Part shown: piece by piece, positions 20,608 through 28,596 of the stretch
Layout: every line of letters begins with the position of its first letter
Numbering within the stretch: position 1 is the first letter of the stretch
From: Lachnospiraceae bacterium
GTDB lineage: Bacteria; Bacillota; Clostridia; Lachnospirales; Lachnospiraceae
DNA length: 46,304 nt
Direction of reading: 5' to 3'
Assembly (NCBI GenBank): GCA_021201095.1
Contig: JAJQFO010000036.1
Span: forward strand, 1-46,304
Notes under the pieces: model-generated
Told to the model about the DNA's origin: nothing
What the model saw: the letters and a program-made list of their open reading frames with translations, nothing else
The model's database searches: none
Position numbers and translations under genes: made by a program

Positions 20608-22255
20608 CAGGTTCCTTGATCCGTACATAGATGATATACGGTCCGGACGCATCAATCATTGCAAAGATCAGGAGCAGCTGATTGACAATGTGTTGATACC
20701 GGCGCTGGAACGGGAAGATGTATATGTCGACGATGAGAAAATTGAGGAAGGCCTGAAACTCCAAAGGTATTTCGATTATGATCTGTTGGAGTGGGAGGTT
20801 TTTTTGTTTGCTGTGATTGTTGGGATCCGGTACAAAGAGCGCAGGACGATCTATTTTACAGACATCCGGATCATACTCGGACGAGGAAGCGGAAAGAATG
20901 GGTTTATTTCTTTTCTGGCATTTTACTTTCTGTCGCCGGCGCACGGGATCCGGTACTATGATATTGATCTATTGGCAAACAGCGAGGCGCAGGTCAAGAC
21001 ATCGTTTAAAGATGTGCATGATGTGATCACGGATCCGACGGATAAAACGCTGAAGAAAGCACTGGAGCATAATTTTTACGCGACACTTGAAGTTGTGACA
21101 GGGTTAAAAACACAATCGTCACTGCGCTTTAACACATCCAGTAAGAGGGGAAAGGATTCGAAGCGGACAGGCTGTATCATCCTGGACGAGATACATGAAT
21201 ACCTGGATTTTACAAATATCAATACGCTGAAGTCCGGCCTTGGAAAAAGGCGGGATGGGCGCTGCATCACAATTTCAACTTTCGGGCATATACGAGGCGC
21301 AGTATTCGATCGCCAGATGGAACAAAATGAAGATATCCTGAAAGCTTACAATCCGAAGAACCGGGTATTTCCTTTCATTTGCCGGATTGAATCTGAAGAC
21401 GAATGGGACAAACCGGAATGCTGGATCAAGGCAATTCCTTCTATCAACGATTTTGATTCGCTGCGGGAGCAGATCGAGAAGGAAGTTGTGGAAATGCCTT
21501 ACACACCAGAATACAGGTCAGAGTTCATTACCAAGCGCATGAATTTTCCGATTGGGAACGCGGAGACGGAGGTTGCCAGCTGGGATGACATCATGGCGAC
21601 CAACAGGCCGCTGCCGGATTTGGAAGGATGGCCATGCATTGGCGGGCTGGATTATGCCAAAACAAACGATTTTGTGGCTGCAGTTTTACTGTTTTTGGTG
21701 GGCGAGGAGCTATGTGTCATCCAACATACCTGGGTTTGCACAGAAAGCCGTGATCTGCCTGGAATCAAAGCACCGCTGAAAGAATGGGCGGAGCGAGGCG
21801 ATCTTGAATTTGTTGAGGCACCAGAGATTCCGCCGGAATACATTGCAGAATGGTTTGCGGAGCAGGCGCAGCACTATACAATAATCTGTCTGTCGATTGA
21901 TAACTTCAGGTTTTCACTGATGAGATCAATGCTGAGTGACGTCGGCATTGGCGTGGGAGAGGATTATAGTGTTCCTGTTAAGCTGACAAGAAAATCTGAT
22001 GTGATAAAGGTTTTCCCGGTAATCAATTCTGCTTTTGTCAGACACAGGTTTGTGTGGGGCGACCTGCCGATCATGCGGTGGTTTACCAATAACACAAAGG
22101 TTGTGCCAGAGGGAATCAATTTTAATTACGGAAAAATCGAGCCACACGCGCGGAAAACGGATGGATTTATGGCGCTGGTTCACGCGATGACACAGCTGGA
22201 CATTTTGGAAAATGCAAATACGACAGCGCCGGTATTTGAACCGATTGTATTTTAG
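20597..22255 (+). CDS. terL: Terminase large subunit
   Basis: A 552-residue packaging ATPase and nuclease. Walker A is GRGSGKN (95-101), Walker B is CIILDEIHEY (about 192-201), and the C-terminal nuclease has GLDYAKTNDF and SIDNFRF acidic motifs, as in HK97/T1-type terminases. ATG 20597 is chosen because it overlaps terS in the normal way. Confidence 0.95.
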   Translation: MTYSRFLDPYIDDIRSGRINHCKDQEQLIDNVLIPALEREDVYVDDEKIEEGLKLQRYFDYDLLEWEVFLFAVIVGIRYKERRTIYFTDIRIILGRGSGKNGFISFLAFYFLSPAHGIRYYDIDLLANSEAQVKTSFKDVHDVITDPTDKTLKKALEHNFYATLEVVTGLKTQSSLRFNTSSKRGKDSKRTGCIILDEIHEYLDFTNINTLKSGLGKRRDGRCITISTFGHIRGAVFDRQMEQNEDILKAYNPKNRVFPFICRIESEDEWDKPECWIKAIPSINDFDSLREQIEKEVVEMPYTPEYRSEFITKRMNFPIGNAETEVASWDDIMATNRPLPDLEGWPCIGGLDYAKTNDFVAAVLLFLVGEELCVIQHTWVCTESRDLPGIKAPLKEWAERGDLEFVEAPEIPPEYIAEWFAEQAQHYTIICLSIDNFRFSLMRSMLSDVGIGVGEDYSVPVKLTRKSDVIKVFPVINSAFVRHRFVWGDLPIMRWFTNNTKVVPEGINFNYGKIEPHARKTDGFMALVHAMTQLDILENANTTAPVFEPIVF

Positions 22256-22271
22256 ACGGGAGGTGAGCAGG

Positions 22272-23522
22272 ATGGCCTTTTTTGGAAAAAACGGATCTGT
22301 GAAGGATTGGTTGGATAATCTGCTGGGGACAGCGACAATTGATAAAGACACAGCTCTGAAAGAACGATGGAAGGAAACCAGGATTAAAGAAATCGCACTG
22401 TATACGGCGATCAGCCTGGTGGCTGATATCATCGGGCGGTGTGAACGTAAGGTATATAAAGGCGGAAAGATTGTAAAAGACCGCAATTGGTACGTGCTGA
22501 ATGTATCACCAAATGCGAACCAGACAGGTGACCAGCTGATAGCAGAATGGATTATGCATCTGTATTATCACGGAGACGCGCTGCTGGTACCGCTGAAAGA
22601 TAGTTTATATGTCGCGGATAAATATGCAATTGATGAGTATCCGCTGAAAGAAGACGTATTTTCTGGCATCTCGATCAGGACATACCAGATCAACAAGACA
22701 TTTAAGGCAAGTGGAGTATATTACCTCAAGCAGTATAATCCGGAGGTTAAAAAACTGGTAGACAGTGTATTTGAAAATTATGCGGAGCTGCTGGAATATG
22801 CAAAGAAAACCTATGGGCAGAACAGCGGGGAAAAATATGTGCTGCAGCTGGGCACATATCCCACATCTTCGCAGACGGACAAAGAGGCATACATGTCAAA
22901 GGTCAAAACAAACCTGGAATCATTCGTCAATGCTTCATCTGCTGCATATCCGATCACCAAAGAGCAGTCATTGCAGAGACTGTCTACCGCACAGTCTGTA
23001 TCATCCGCAAGTGATTACGCGTCAATTCGGAAAGATGTTTACAACATGGTAGCAGCTGCACTGCACATTCCGGCCGGGCTGCTGGATGGAAACATTACAT
23101 CCGTAGATCAGATCATCAATCAGACGTTAACCATGGCGATTGATCCATTGGCAAAAAAGATAAGCAATGAGCTGACGAGGAAAACATTTTCGGAATATCA
23201 GATTATCCATGGTGGATGCAAGATAAAGGTGGACACCACAAACATCAAACATACGGACATCCTTGACGCAGCGGCGAATATTGACAAGCTGATAGCATCC
23301 GGGTACGCAAGCATTGATGAGTTACGCGAGTATAGCGACATGCCGGAAATTGGCGAGGAATGGAGCCAGAAACACTACATTACCAAAAACTATGCTGATA
23401 TCGAGAACCCGGAAGCGGCAGCAACCCCTGATCCAGCCAGTGAATCATCAAACGGTGACACTGATGGAAATATAGATAATGTTGATGGCGGCAACACGTC
23501 GGAAGGAGGTGAGGAAGAATGA
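22272..23522 (+). CDS. Portal protein (HK97 type)
   Basis: A 416-residue protein that forms the head portal ring. Typical start (MAFFGKNGSVKDWL), the phrase ALYTAISLVADIIGRCERKVYK and the later ALHIPAGLLDGNITSVDQIINQTL near residue 280 fit the family. The Asp/Gly-rich tail is normal. SD GGAGGTG. Confidence 0.93.
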   Translation: MAFFGKNGSVKDWLDNLLGTATIDKDTALKERWKETRIKEIALYTAISLVADIIGRCERKVYKGGKIVKDRNWYVLNVSPNANQTGDQLIAEWIMHLYYHGDALLVPLKDSLYVADKYAIDEYPLKEDVFSGISIRTYQINKTFKASGVYYLKQYNPEVKKLVDSVFENYAELLEYAKKTYGQNSGEKYVLQLGTYPTSSQTDKEAYMSKVKTNLESFVNASSAAYPITKEQSLQRLSTAQSVSSASDYASIRKDVYNMVAAALHIPAGLLDGNITSVDQIINQTLTMAIDPLAKKISNELTRKTFSEYQIIHGGCKIKVDTTNIKHTDILDAAANIDKLIASGYASIDELREYSDMPEIGEEWSQKHYITKNYADIENPEAAATPDPASESSNGDTDGNIDNVDGGNTSEGGEEE

Positions 23523-24310
23523 CGAGAAAATATTATTCGCTGGAAACGAACGAAGCCGAAAAGAAAGCAGAACTGACCATTTTTGGAGATATCACAAGTT
23601 TCCCGTGGCTGGAAAGTGATGTGTCAAGCTACGGCCTGAGCCAGCGGCTGCAGGGGCTGGATGTTGACCAGATCGATGTGCACATCAACTCCTACGGCGG
23701 CGAGGTGGCGGAAGCCCTGGCAATTTACAACACGCTCAAACGGCATAGTGCATCAGTTACAACCTATGTTGACGGGTTCGCGTGCTCAGCAGCTACGATT
23801 ATTTTTATGGCGGGCGATCGGCGCATTATGTCGCAGGTTGGTAATTTCCTGGTGCATCCTGCATCCACCTACACTGCCGGAAATGCCGAACATCTCAGAA
23901 GAGAAGCAGATAATCTGGATGCGATCACGGAGCAGTCCATTACAGCATATATGCAGGCGCTCACAAAAAGCCGCGAAGAGCTGATTGATTTGATGTCGCA
24001 GGAAAGGTTTCTGAAACCATCGGAAGTACTGGAGTGGGGATTTGCTACGGAAATCGAAGACCAGGATGATGAAGACGATGACAAGGCAACTCAGTCCGTT
24101 AGGGAAATGGTAAACACAAAGCTGACCAACAGGCCGTATATAGTCAATTTTACAATGGAAGATGAGAAAGTGTCTGAGATCGTAAAAGCGACTGTAAAGG
24201 AAATGCTGGAAGAGCAGAAAAAGCCAGAACCGGCGGAGCACAAGCCGGAACAAGGCAATCCGCACAAAGAGCCGACCTATATGGAACGGCTGATGAACGC
24301 ATTCAAATAA
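23519..24310 (+). CDS. ClpP-like prohead protease
   Basis: A 263-residue serine protease that matures the head. Catalytic Ser lies in DGFACSAATIIFMAGD and His in NFLVHPAST, in ClpP order. The C-terminal 60 residues are charged and probably act as a scaffold. It overlaps the portal stop by 4 bases. Confidence 0.93.
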   Translation: MTRKYYSLETNEAEKKAELTIFGDITSFPWLESDVSSYGLSQRLQGLDVDQIDVHINSYGGEVAEALAIYNTLKRHSASVTTYVDGFACSAATIIFMAGDRRIMSQVGNFLVHPASTYTAGNAEHLRREADNLDAITEQSITAYMQALTKSREELIDLMSQERFLKPSEVLEWGFATEIEDQDDEDDDKATQSVREMVNTKLTNRPYIVNFTMEDEKVSEIVKATVKEMLEEQKKPEPAEHKPEQGNPHKEPTYMERLMNAFK

Positions 24311-24315
24311 TTTAC

Positions 24316-24356
24316 CATCAGCATGCAAAATGCTGATGACCTGCAAGAGATACAGG
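24316..24356 (+). promoter_or_regulatory. Double-hairpin leader of the capsid gene
   Basis: CATCAGCAT/ATGCTGATG (24316-24338) is followed directly by CCTGCA-AGAGA-TACAGG (24340-24356) and the SD. The second hairpin recurs at 27126-27142 before the tail tube gene. Confidence 0.65.
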
Positions 24357-24371
24357 AGGAAGGAGCTACAA

Positions 24372-25562
24372 ATGGATTTCAACAAAACTCAGAGCGTCTC
24401 CAAAAGGCTAAGAGAAGCGATGGAGACGAATGACGCAAACCAGATTGAGGAAGCATTTGACGACATCGCGACGGCAGCTGCTGAGGATGCCTATGCACAG
24501 CTGAAGCAGGATATGGAGCTGTACGAACAGACCCACGATCAGGCAATTCTGGAAAGACGCGGCGCACGCGATCTGACCACGAAAGAAACGGCGTGGTACA
24601 ACCGGATTGCGGATGTAATGCGCAGCAGCAATCCGAAACAGGTATTCACGGAGATCATTGGGTCCGACGATGAAGATGACATCATGCCGAACACGATCAT
24701 TGAGGATGTATTCCGGAATCTGACGCAGGATCACCCGCTGCTGTCAAAGGTCAATCTGCAGAACGTCGGTTATCTGACAAAGTGGATCCGCAACCGGCAC
24801 AGCGTACAGTCTGCAGCATGGGGAACCATTACTGCAGCAATTGAGAAGGAGATCACATCTGCATGGGATGTGGTGGATGTGAAACAGAATAAGCTGTCCT
24901 GCTTTGTTGTGTTGGAACGCGGCATGGCCGATATGGGCCCGGTTTGGCTTGACACCTATATTCGGACCGTCATGAAAGAAGCAATGGCTGTTGCCCTGGA
25001 AACGGCGATCGTATCCGGCACCGGAATATCTATGCCGATCGGTATGGATAGAATTACCACGACTGGATCCACTACTGAAGGATATACGCAGAAGACCGCA
25101 GTGGCAGTCACAAGCTTCCAGCCGGCGGAGTATGGTACACTGCTGGCAAACTTTGCGAAAGATGAGGATGGACACAGACGGAAGTTTAACTCTGTTGCAA
25201 TCATCTGCAATCAGAACGATTACCTGACAAAGATCATGCCGGCGACCACTGTATTGAATGGAAACGGCGTATACGTGAATAACCTGTTCCCGTTCCCGAC
25301 TGAAGTTATTGTCTCTGATGTGGTCGAGGATGGAAAGGCAATCATTGGTTTGCTGAAGGAATACTATCTGTATGTCGGCAAAGCAGCACGGAACAACGTG
25401 ATTGAGTATACCGATGATTATAAATTCCTGGAAGACCAGCGGGTATTTAAGGTTGTACAGTATGCGGATGGCCGCGCGTTTGACAACACCTCTTTCCAGC
25501 TGCTCGATATCTCCGGCCTGAATCCGGCATATATCACAGTTGAGAATGTGGCTACTGCATGA
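24372..25562 (+). CDS. Major capsid protein (HK97 fold)
   Basis: A 396-residue protein. The N-terminal 100 residues form a charged, helical delta-like domain (EAFDDIATAAAEDAYAQLKQ), then the HK97 core (LTKWIRNRHSVQSAAWGTIT through VIEYTDDYKFLEDQRVF). ATG 24372 follows GGAGGAAGGAG. Cleavage of the delta domain by the upstream protease is inferred. Confidence 0.93.
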   Translation: MDFNKTQSVSKRLREAMETNDANQIEEAFDDIATAAAEDAYAQLKQDMELYEQTHDQAILERRGARDLTTKETAWYNRIADVMRSSNPKQVFTEIIGSDDEDDIMPNTIIEDVFRNLTQDHPLLSKVNLQNVGYLTKWIRNRHSVQSAAWGTITAAIEKEITSAWDVVDVKQNKLSCFVVLERGMADMGPVWLDTYIRTVMKEAMAVALETAIVSGTGISMPIGMDRITTTGSTTEGYTQKTAVAVTSFQPAEYGTLLANFAKDEDGHRRKFNSVAIICNQNDYLTKIMPATTVLNGNGVYVNNLFPFPTEVIVSDVVEDGKAIIGLLKEYYLYVGKAARNNVIEYTDDYKFLEDQRVFKVVQYADGRAFDNTSFQLLDISGLNPAYITVENVATA

Positions 25563-25966
25563 CGGGGCATGATGATCTAATAAAGCTGGCCAAAATGAAA
25601 TTGAACATCACATGGGATGATGAAGGGACGAATGCCAGGGTTGCGGCTATCCTGGCTGAGTCCATCCCGACAGTGAGTAATATGGTCGGCCTGGCATACG
25701 ACTATAGCGCAAAGGACGCACTGGATGAAAATGGCGATGTATTCGATTATTCGGCTCCGTCTATGGAGCAGAATGTGCTGCTGAACTATATAGCGTATGA
25801 ATGGAATCACTGCGTTGATACATTTTGGCAAAATTACTGGCAGATGATAGCGGCGTGCAGACAGCGGCATGAGCTGGCGGAGGACGCCGTGGCAGAATCA
25901 GATAGCGCTGATGACAGTGCAGAGGAGAGTGATACAGATGCCGATTCCGACGAAGAAAGTGAATAA
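25559..25966 (+). CDS. Head-tail connector (gp6-like)
   Basis: A 135-residue protein, LIKLAKMKLNITWDDEGTNARVAAILAES, the typical start of phage gp6-like connectors. The C-terminal 30 residues are an Asp/Glu/Ser-rich tail. It overlaps the capsid stop by 4 bases. Confidence 0.85.
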   Translation: MTGHDDLIKLAKMKLNITWDDEGTNARVAAILAESIPTVSNMVGLAYDYSAKDALDENGDVFDYSAPSMEQNVLLNYIAYEWNHCVDTFWQNYWQMIAACRQRHELAEDAVAESDSADDSAEESDTDADSDEESE

Positions 25967-26315
25967 AGCCTATAATGATGGCGTATGCACAATCTGCCGG
26001 GAAACTAAGGACGCATCGACATTTTCCGCACGGGTTGGTGCTACCTCAGCGGATGATCTGGAAGCAATCTGCACCATGCAGTTTGCCGAAAATTCCGTGC
26101 GAATGGAAGACAGTTCCTATGCCGAGCAGATGGGATACAGGCTGGACAGGAAAATATCCATTCGCAAACCGGGCGGTATTCGTATTGATACGGAATGTTC
26201 GGCTGTAATCGGCCGGACATTGTATCATGTGGCAAAAGCTGAATACACGCGCGAGGAAGTCTATTTATCGCTGACAGAAGTAAGGGAACTGGAGGTGGAC
26301 GCAGATGCTGAATGA
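25938..26315 (+). CDS. Head closure / head-tail joining protein
   Basis: A 125-residue protein starting MPIPTKKVNKAYNDGVCTI. ATG 25938 has GAGGAGAG upstream. A strand-rich body (YAEQMGYRLDRKISIRKPGG) fits a head completion protein by position and size. It overlaps the acidic tail of the gene before. Confidence 0.7.
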   Translation: MPIPTKKVNKAYNDGVCTICRETKDASTFSARVGATSADDLEAICTMQFAENSVRMEDSSYAEQMGYRLDRKISIRKPGGIRIDTECSAVIGRTLYHVAKAEYTREEVYLSLTEVRELEVDADAE

Positions 26316-26688
26316 GATTACCGCAGCACTGGAGAAGGCATTCCCTGAACTGCCTGTGTACTATGGGAGCAGTGCGGAAGCTACCGGGAAGAAAATCTAC
26401 GACTACATCGTGTTTTATCGTGAAAGAATGTCGTGGAAAAATGGCTCAATGGGCGACCCGTCGGTATATTACAAGGTCGCCCTGGTACACCAGAATTACA
26501 TTCCGGAAGACGAACAGACAACTGTTATTGACGCGCTGCGGGGAATCCCGGGGCTGAAAGAATCAGGCGATGTTTCTTTCGATTACATGACGCAGCCGGG
26601 GACACAGCTGGCACTGGAGGCGGCAATTTATACGTTCGTGGCGGCACGAAAACGATTGCCAGCGAGGGTGGTGACTTTGGATGGCTGA
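26305..26688 (+). CDS. Tail terminator-like protein
   Basis: A 127-residue protein: an N-terminal helix LNEITAALEKAFPELPVYYG, then a beta sheet (DYIVFYRERMSW, YYKVALVHQNYI), as in gpU or YqbJ-like tail completion proteins. By order it could also be a neck protein. Confidence 0.65.
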   Translation: MLNEITAALEKAFPELPVYYGSSAEATGKKIYDYIVFYRERMSWKNGSMGDPSVYYKVALVHQNYIPEDEQTTVIDALRGIPGLKESGDVSFDYMTQPGTQLALEAAIYTFVAARKRLPARVVTLDG

Positions 26689-27094
26689 AATATTCAAAAT
26701 TGATATTTCTGGCGTAGAAGAGTTGCAAAGCAAAATCGAACAGTATGGAGAAGGAACCGGGCAGATTATACAGGAATATCTGCGGGACGATGGATTTAAA
26801 AAAATTGCATCGCATATCCCGGACCTGATCCACGCATCAGGACGGCGCTGGAAGGGCAAAGCAGCATCCGCCGCAACTGCAAGCTATTCAAGCGTATTTC
26901 AGGGAAGTGTAAGCGGCACGGAGCTGACCGTCAAAAGCAAATCAAAATACGGTTACCTGTATTTTCCAGACGATGGAAGCAATACAACACACCACGCGGG
27001 GAACCAGCAGTTCATGCAGCGCGGCGCAGAGGAATCCACTGATGATATTATTTCTGATGTGGTGCAGCGATTAGTAGCTGCATTCGAGGGATGA
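26681..27094 (+). CDS. HK97 gp10-like neck protein
   Basis: A 137-residue protein, IDISGVEELQSKIEQYGEG, then a basic strand-rich part (YLYFPDDGSNTTHHAGNQQFM). The Pro-Asp-Asp-Gly and His-rich C-terminal pattern is typical of the gp10/HK97-type family. Overlaps the gene before by 8 bases. Confidence 0.75.
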   Translation: MAEIFKIDISGVEELQSKIEQYGEGTGQIIQEYLRDDGFKKIASHIPDLIHASGRRWKGKAASAATASYSSVFQGSVSGTELTVKSKSKYGYLYFPDDGSNTTHHAGNQQFMQRGAEESTDDIISDVVQRLVAAFEG

Positions 27095-27097
27095 CAC

Positions 27098-27142
27098 TGG
27101 CTCACACTCAATAGAGCCACTGTGGCCTGTAAGAGATACAGG
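27098..27142 (+). promoter_or_regulatory. Double-hairpin leader of the tail tube gene
   Basis: TGGCTC/GAGCCA (27098-27119) and then the perfect hairpin CCTGTA-AGAGA-TACAGG (27126-27142), followed by GCGGAAAGGAG. Same order as the capsid leader. Confidence 0.65.
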
Positions 27143-27157
27143 CGGAAAGGAGCAGAA

Positions 27158-27712
27158 ATGGAACGTTCAACGGACACAGTTTTTTCGGAATTTTTCCTGG
27201 ATGAGCTGGGGTTTATTTTTCCCGATGGGACAACATTTGATGTAACCTGTGTCGGGAAACTGGAAGAGGAGATGGAGACCAAAACCATCACAAAAAGCTG
27301 CCGGGGGCGAGTGAAGAAATCCCGCACAAAGGGCAGCCAAGGCACGGTAACGATTAACGCACACCTGCCTTATGACTTGAAGCTGAAGCTGTACAACATG
27401 GCGGAACTGGCTACCGGCGTATATGGGTATGGCACAGAGTCACTGCACGAAGAAGTTACTATGACGGCAAAGGTGAGGGACGAGGACGATAATGCGCAGT
27501 ACAGAGCTTATCCTGTGGCAATTTGCAACACGAAGGGAACATCCATTGATGATGACGCAGAAGAAGTTGAGATGGATGAGCTTGAGTTTACGGTGACGGC
27601 GGACGACAACGAGATGATCGTTTACCAGGCACTGGAAGAAGATGTCAGCACGACGATTGCAGAAAGCTGGATGACTGGCTTCACAGCTGATCTGGTAGCA
27701 GCAACAGCATAA
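27158..27712 (+). CDS. Major tail tube protein
   Basis: A 184-residue protein. A strand-rich core (GKLEEEMETKTITKSCRGRVK, TVTINAHLPYDLKLKLYNM, ELEFTVTADDNEMIVYQAL) fits a tail tube subunit, and it directly precedes the chaperone and tape measure. ATG 27158 is chosen after AAAGGAG. Confidence 0.88.
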   Translation: MERSTDTVFSEFFLDELGFIFPDGTTFDVTCVGKLEEEMETKTITKSCRGRVKKSRTKGSQGTVTINAHLPYDLKLKLYNMAELATGVYGYGTESLHEEVTMTAKVRDEDDNAQYRAYPVAICNTKGTSIDDDAEEVEMDELEFTVTADDNEMIVYQALEEDVSTTIAESWMTGFTADLVAATA

Positions 27713-27725
27713 GGAGGTATGAGCA

Positions 27726-28025
27726 ATGGCAGCAAGAAAAGCAACCAAGGAAACTAATGCAACTGAGGAGAACATGACAACTGAGAAGACTATCGCAGCC
27801 GAAGAAACTGCGGCGACTGAAGAGACTATCGCTACCGAGGAAGCTGTGGCAGCCGAGGAAACTGCTGGATCGGAAGAATCCGACGGAATGGTTACAGTAA
27901 AGGTAATCAGAATATTCCGCGACAAGGAAACACAGAAGATCCACAGAGCCGGGGAAACTCTGAAAATCACGGAAGAGCGTTATCAGGAGATCATGAAAGC
28001 CGGCAAGTATCTGAGAAAGGTGTGA
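27726..28025 (+). CDS. Hypothetical protein with Thr-Glu-Ala repeats
   Basis: A 99-residue protein. The first 50 residues are short ATEE/TEE-type repeats; the last 45 are a compact fold (TVKVIRIFRDKETQKIHRAG, then ITEERYQEIMKAGKYL) seen in small phage tail-region proteins. SD AAGGAGG. Confidence 0.75.
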   Translation: MAARKATKETNATEENMTTEKTIAAEETAATEETIATEEAVAAEETAGSEESDGMVTVKVIRIFRDKETQKIHRAGETLKITEERYQEIMKAGKYLRKV

Positions 28026-28029
28026 GCGC

Positions 28030-28398
28030 ATGGTTAAACTGACATTGATGGATGGGAAAGAAGTCGAATTGTCGTTAAATAATCGCGCAATAGCACAGCT
28101 GGGGGAACTCGACAGCGCAATATGCGAGAAGTATTATAAAGCGCTGGCTGATGTGCAGGATAATACCAGCAAACGTCTTTTTGCCAGTATGGTAATTGAT
28201 TATGTTGCGTATCTGTGCAAGCTGATTCTGGATGATCAATACGATCAGAGGATGAGCTATGAGGATTTCCTGGATCAGGCGCCGGATGATGGATACAGCC
28301 TGATCACATCCGCAGTGACGCTGGTAACAGCAAAAAAAGCAAAGGGTTCCGCGACGCCTTCAAACGAGCCGGAAAAGGGAAAAAGCGAAGCGGTGTAA
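28030..28398 (+). CDS. Tail assembly chaperone, short form (gpG-like)
   Basis: A 122-residue helical protein, VKLTLMDGKEVELSLNNRAIAQLGELDSAICEKY. It ends after a Lys-rich stretch. A 7-A slippery run near codon 102 allows a longer fusion form (see next entry). Acts on the tape measure during tail assembly. Confidence 0.85.
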   Translation: MVKLTLMDGKEVELSLNNRAIAQLGELDSAICEKYYKALADVQDNTSKRLFASMVIDYVAYLCKLILDDQYDQRMSYEDFLDQAPDDGYSLITSAVTLVTAKKAKGSATPSNEPEKGKSEAV

Positions 28399-28592
28399 AA
28401 ATCCCGCATTTTAAGATCGAGGGCATAGAGGACGCTTATACCTACTATGTCCTTATTCTGCAGATACCGGAACACATTTTTTGGGACGTGGAGTACTCCA
28501 GTCTACTGACCATTGTGGCAGACAAAGCTGCATATGATGACTGGCTGAACTACGAACGGGAAAAACAGAGGGAACGCGAAAGAAGGAGGTGA
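28030..28592 (+). CDS. Tail assembly chaperone, -1 frameshift form (gpGT-like)
   Basis: The -1 frame is open from the A7 run to the stop at 28590-28592, adding FRDAFKRAGKGKKRSGVKIP and then a charged helical part with DYY-like TYYVLILQIPEH. Reading GCA AAA AAA GCA, the ribosome can slip back one base on A-AAA-AAA. This matches the G/GT arrangement conserved before tape measure genes of long-tailed phages. Frameshift use is inferred. Confidence 0.8.
28332..28338 (+). other. -1 programmed frameshift slippery site
   Basis: Seven consecutive A residues placed as A AAA AAA in the zero frame of the chaperone gene, 58 bases before its zero-frame stop. Confidence 0.75.
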
Positions 28593-28596
28593 GAGC

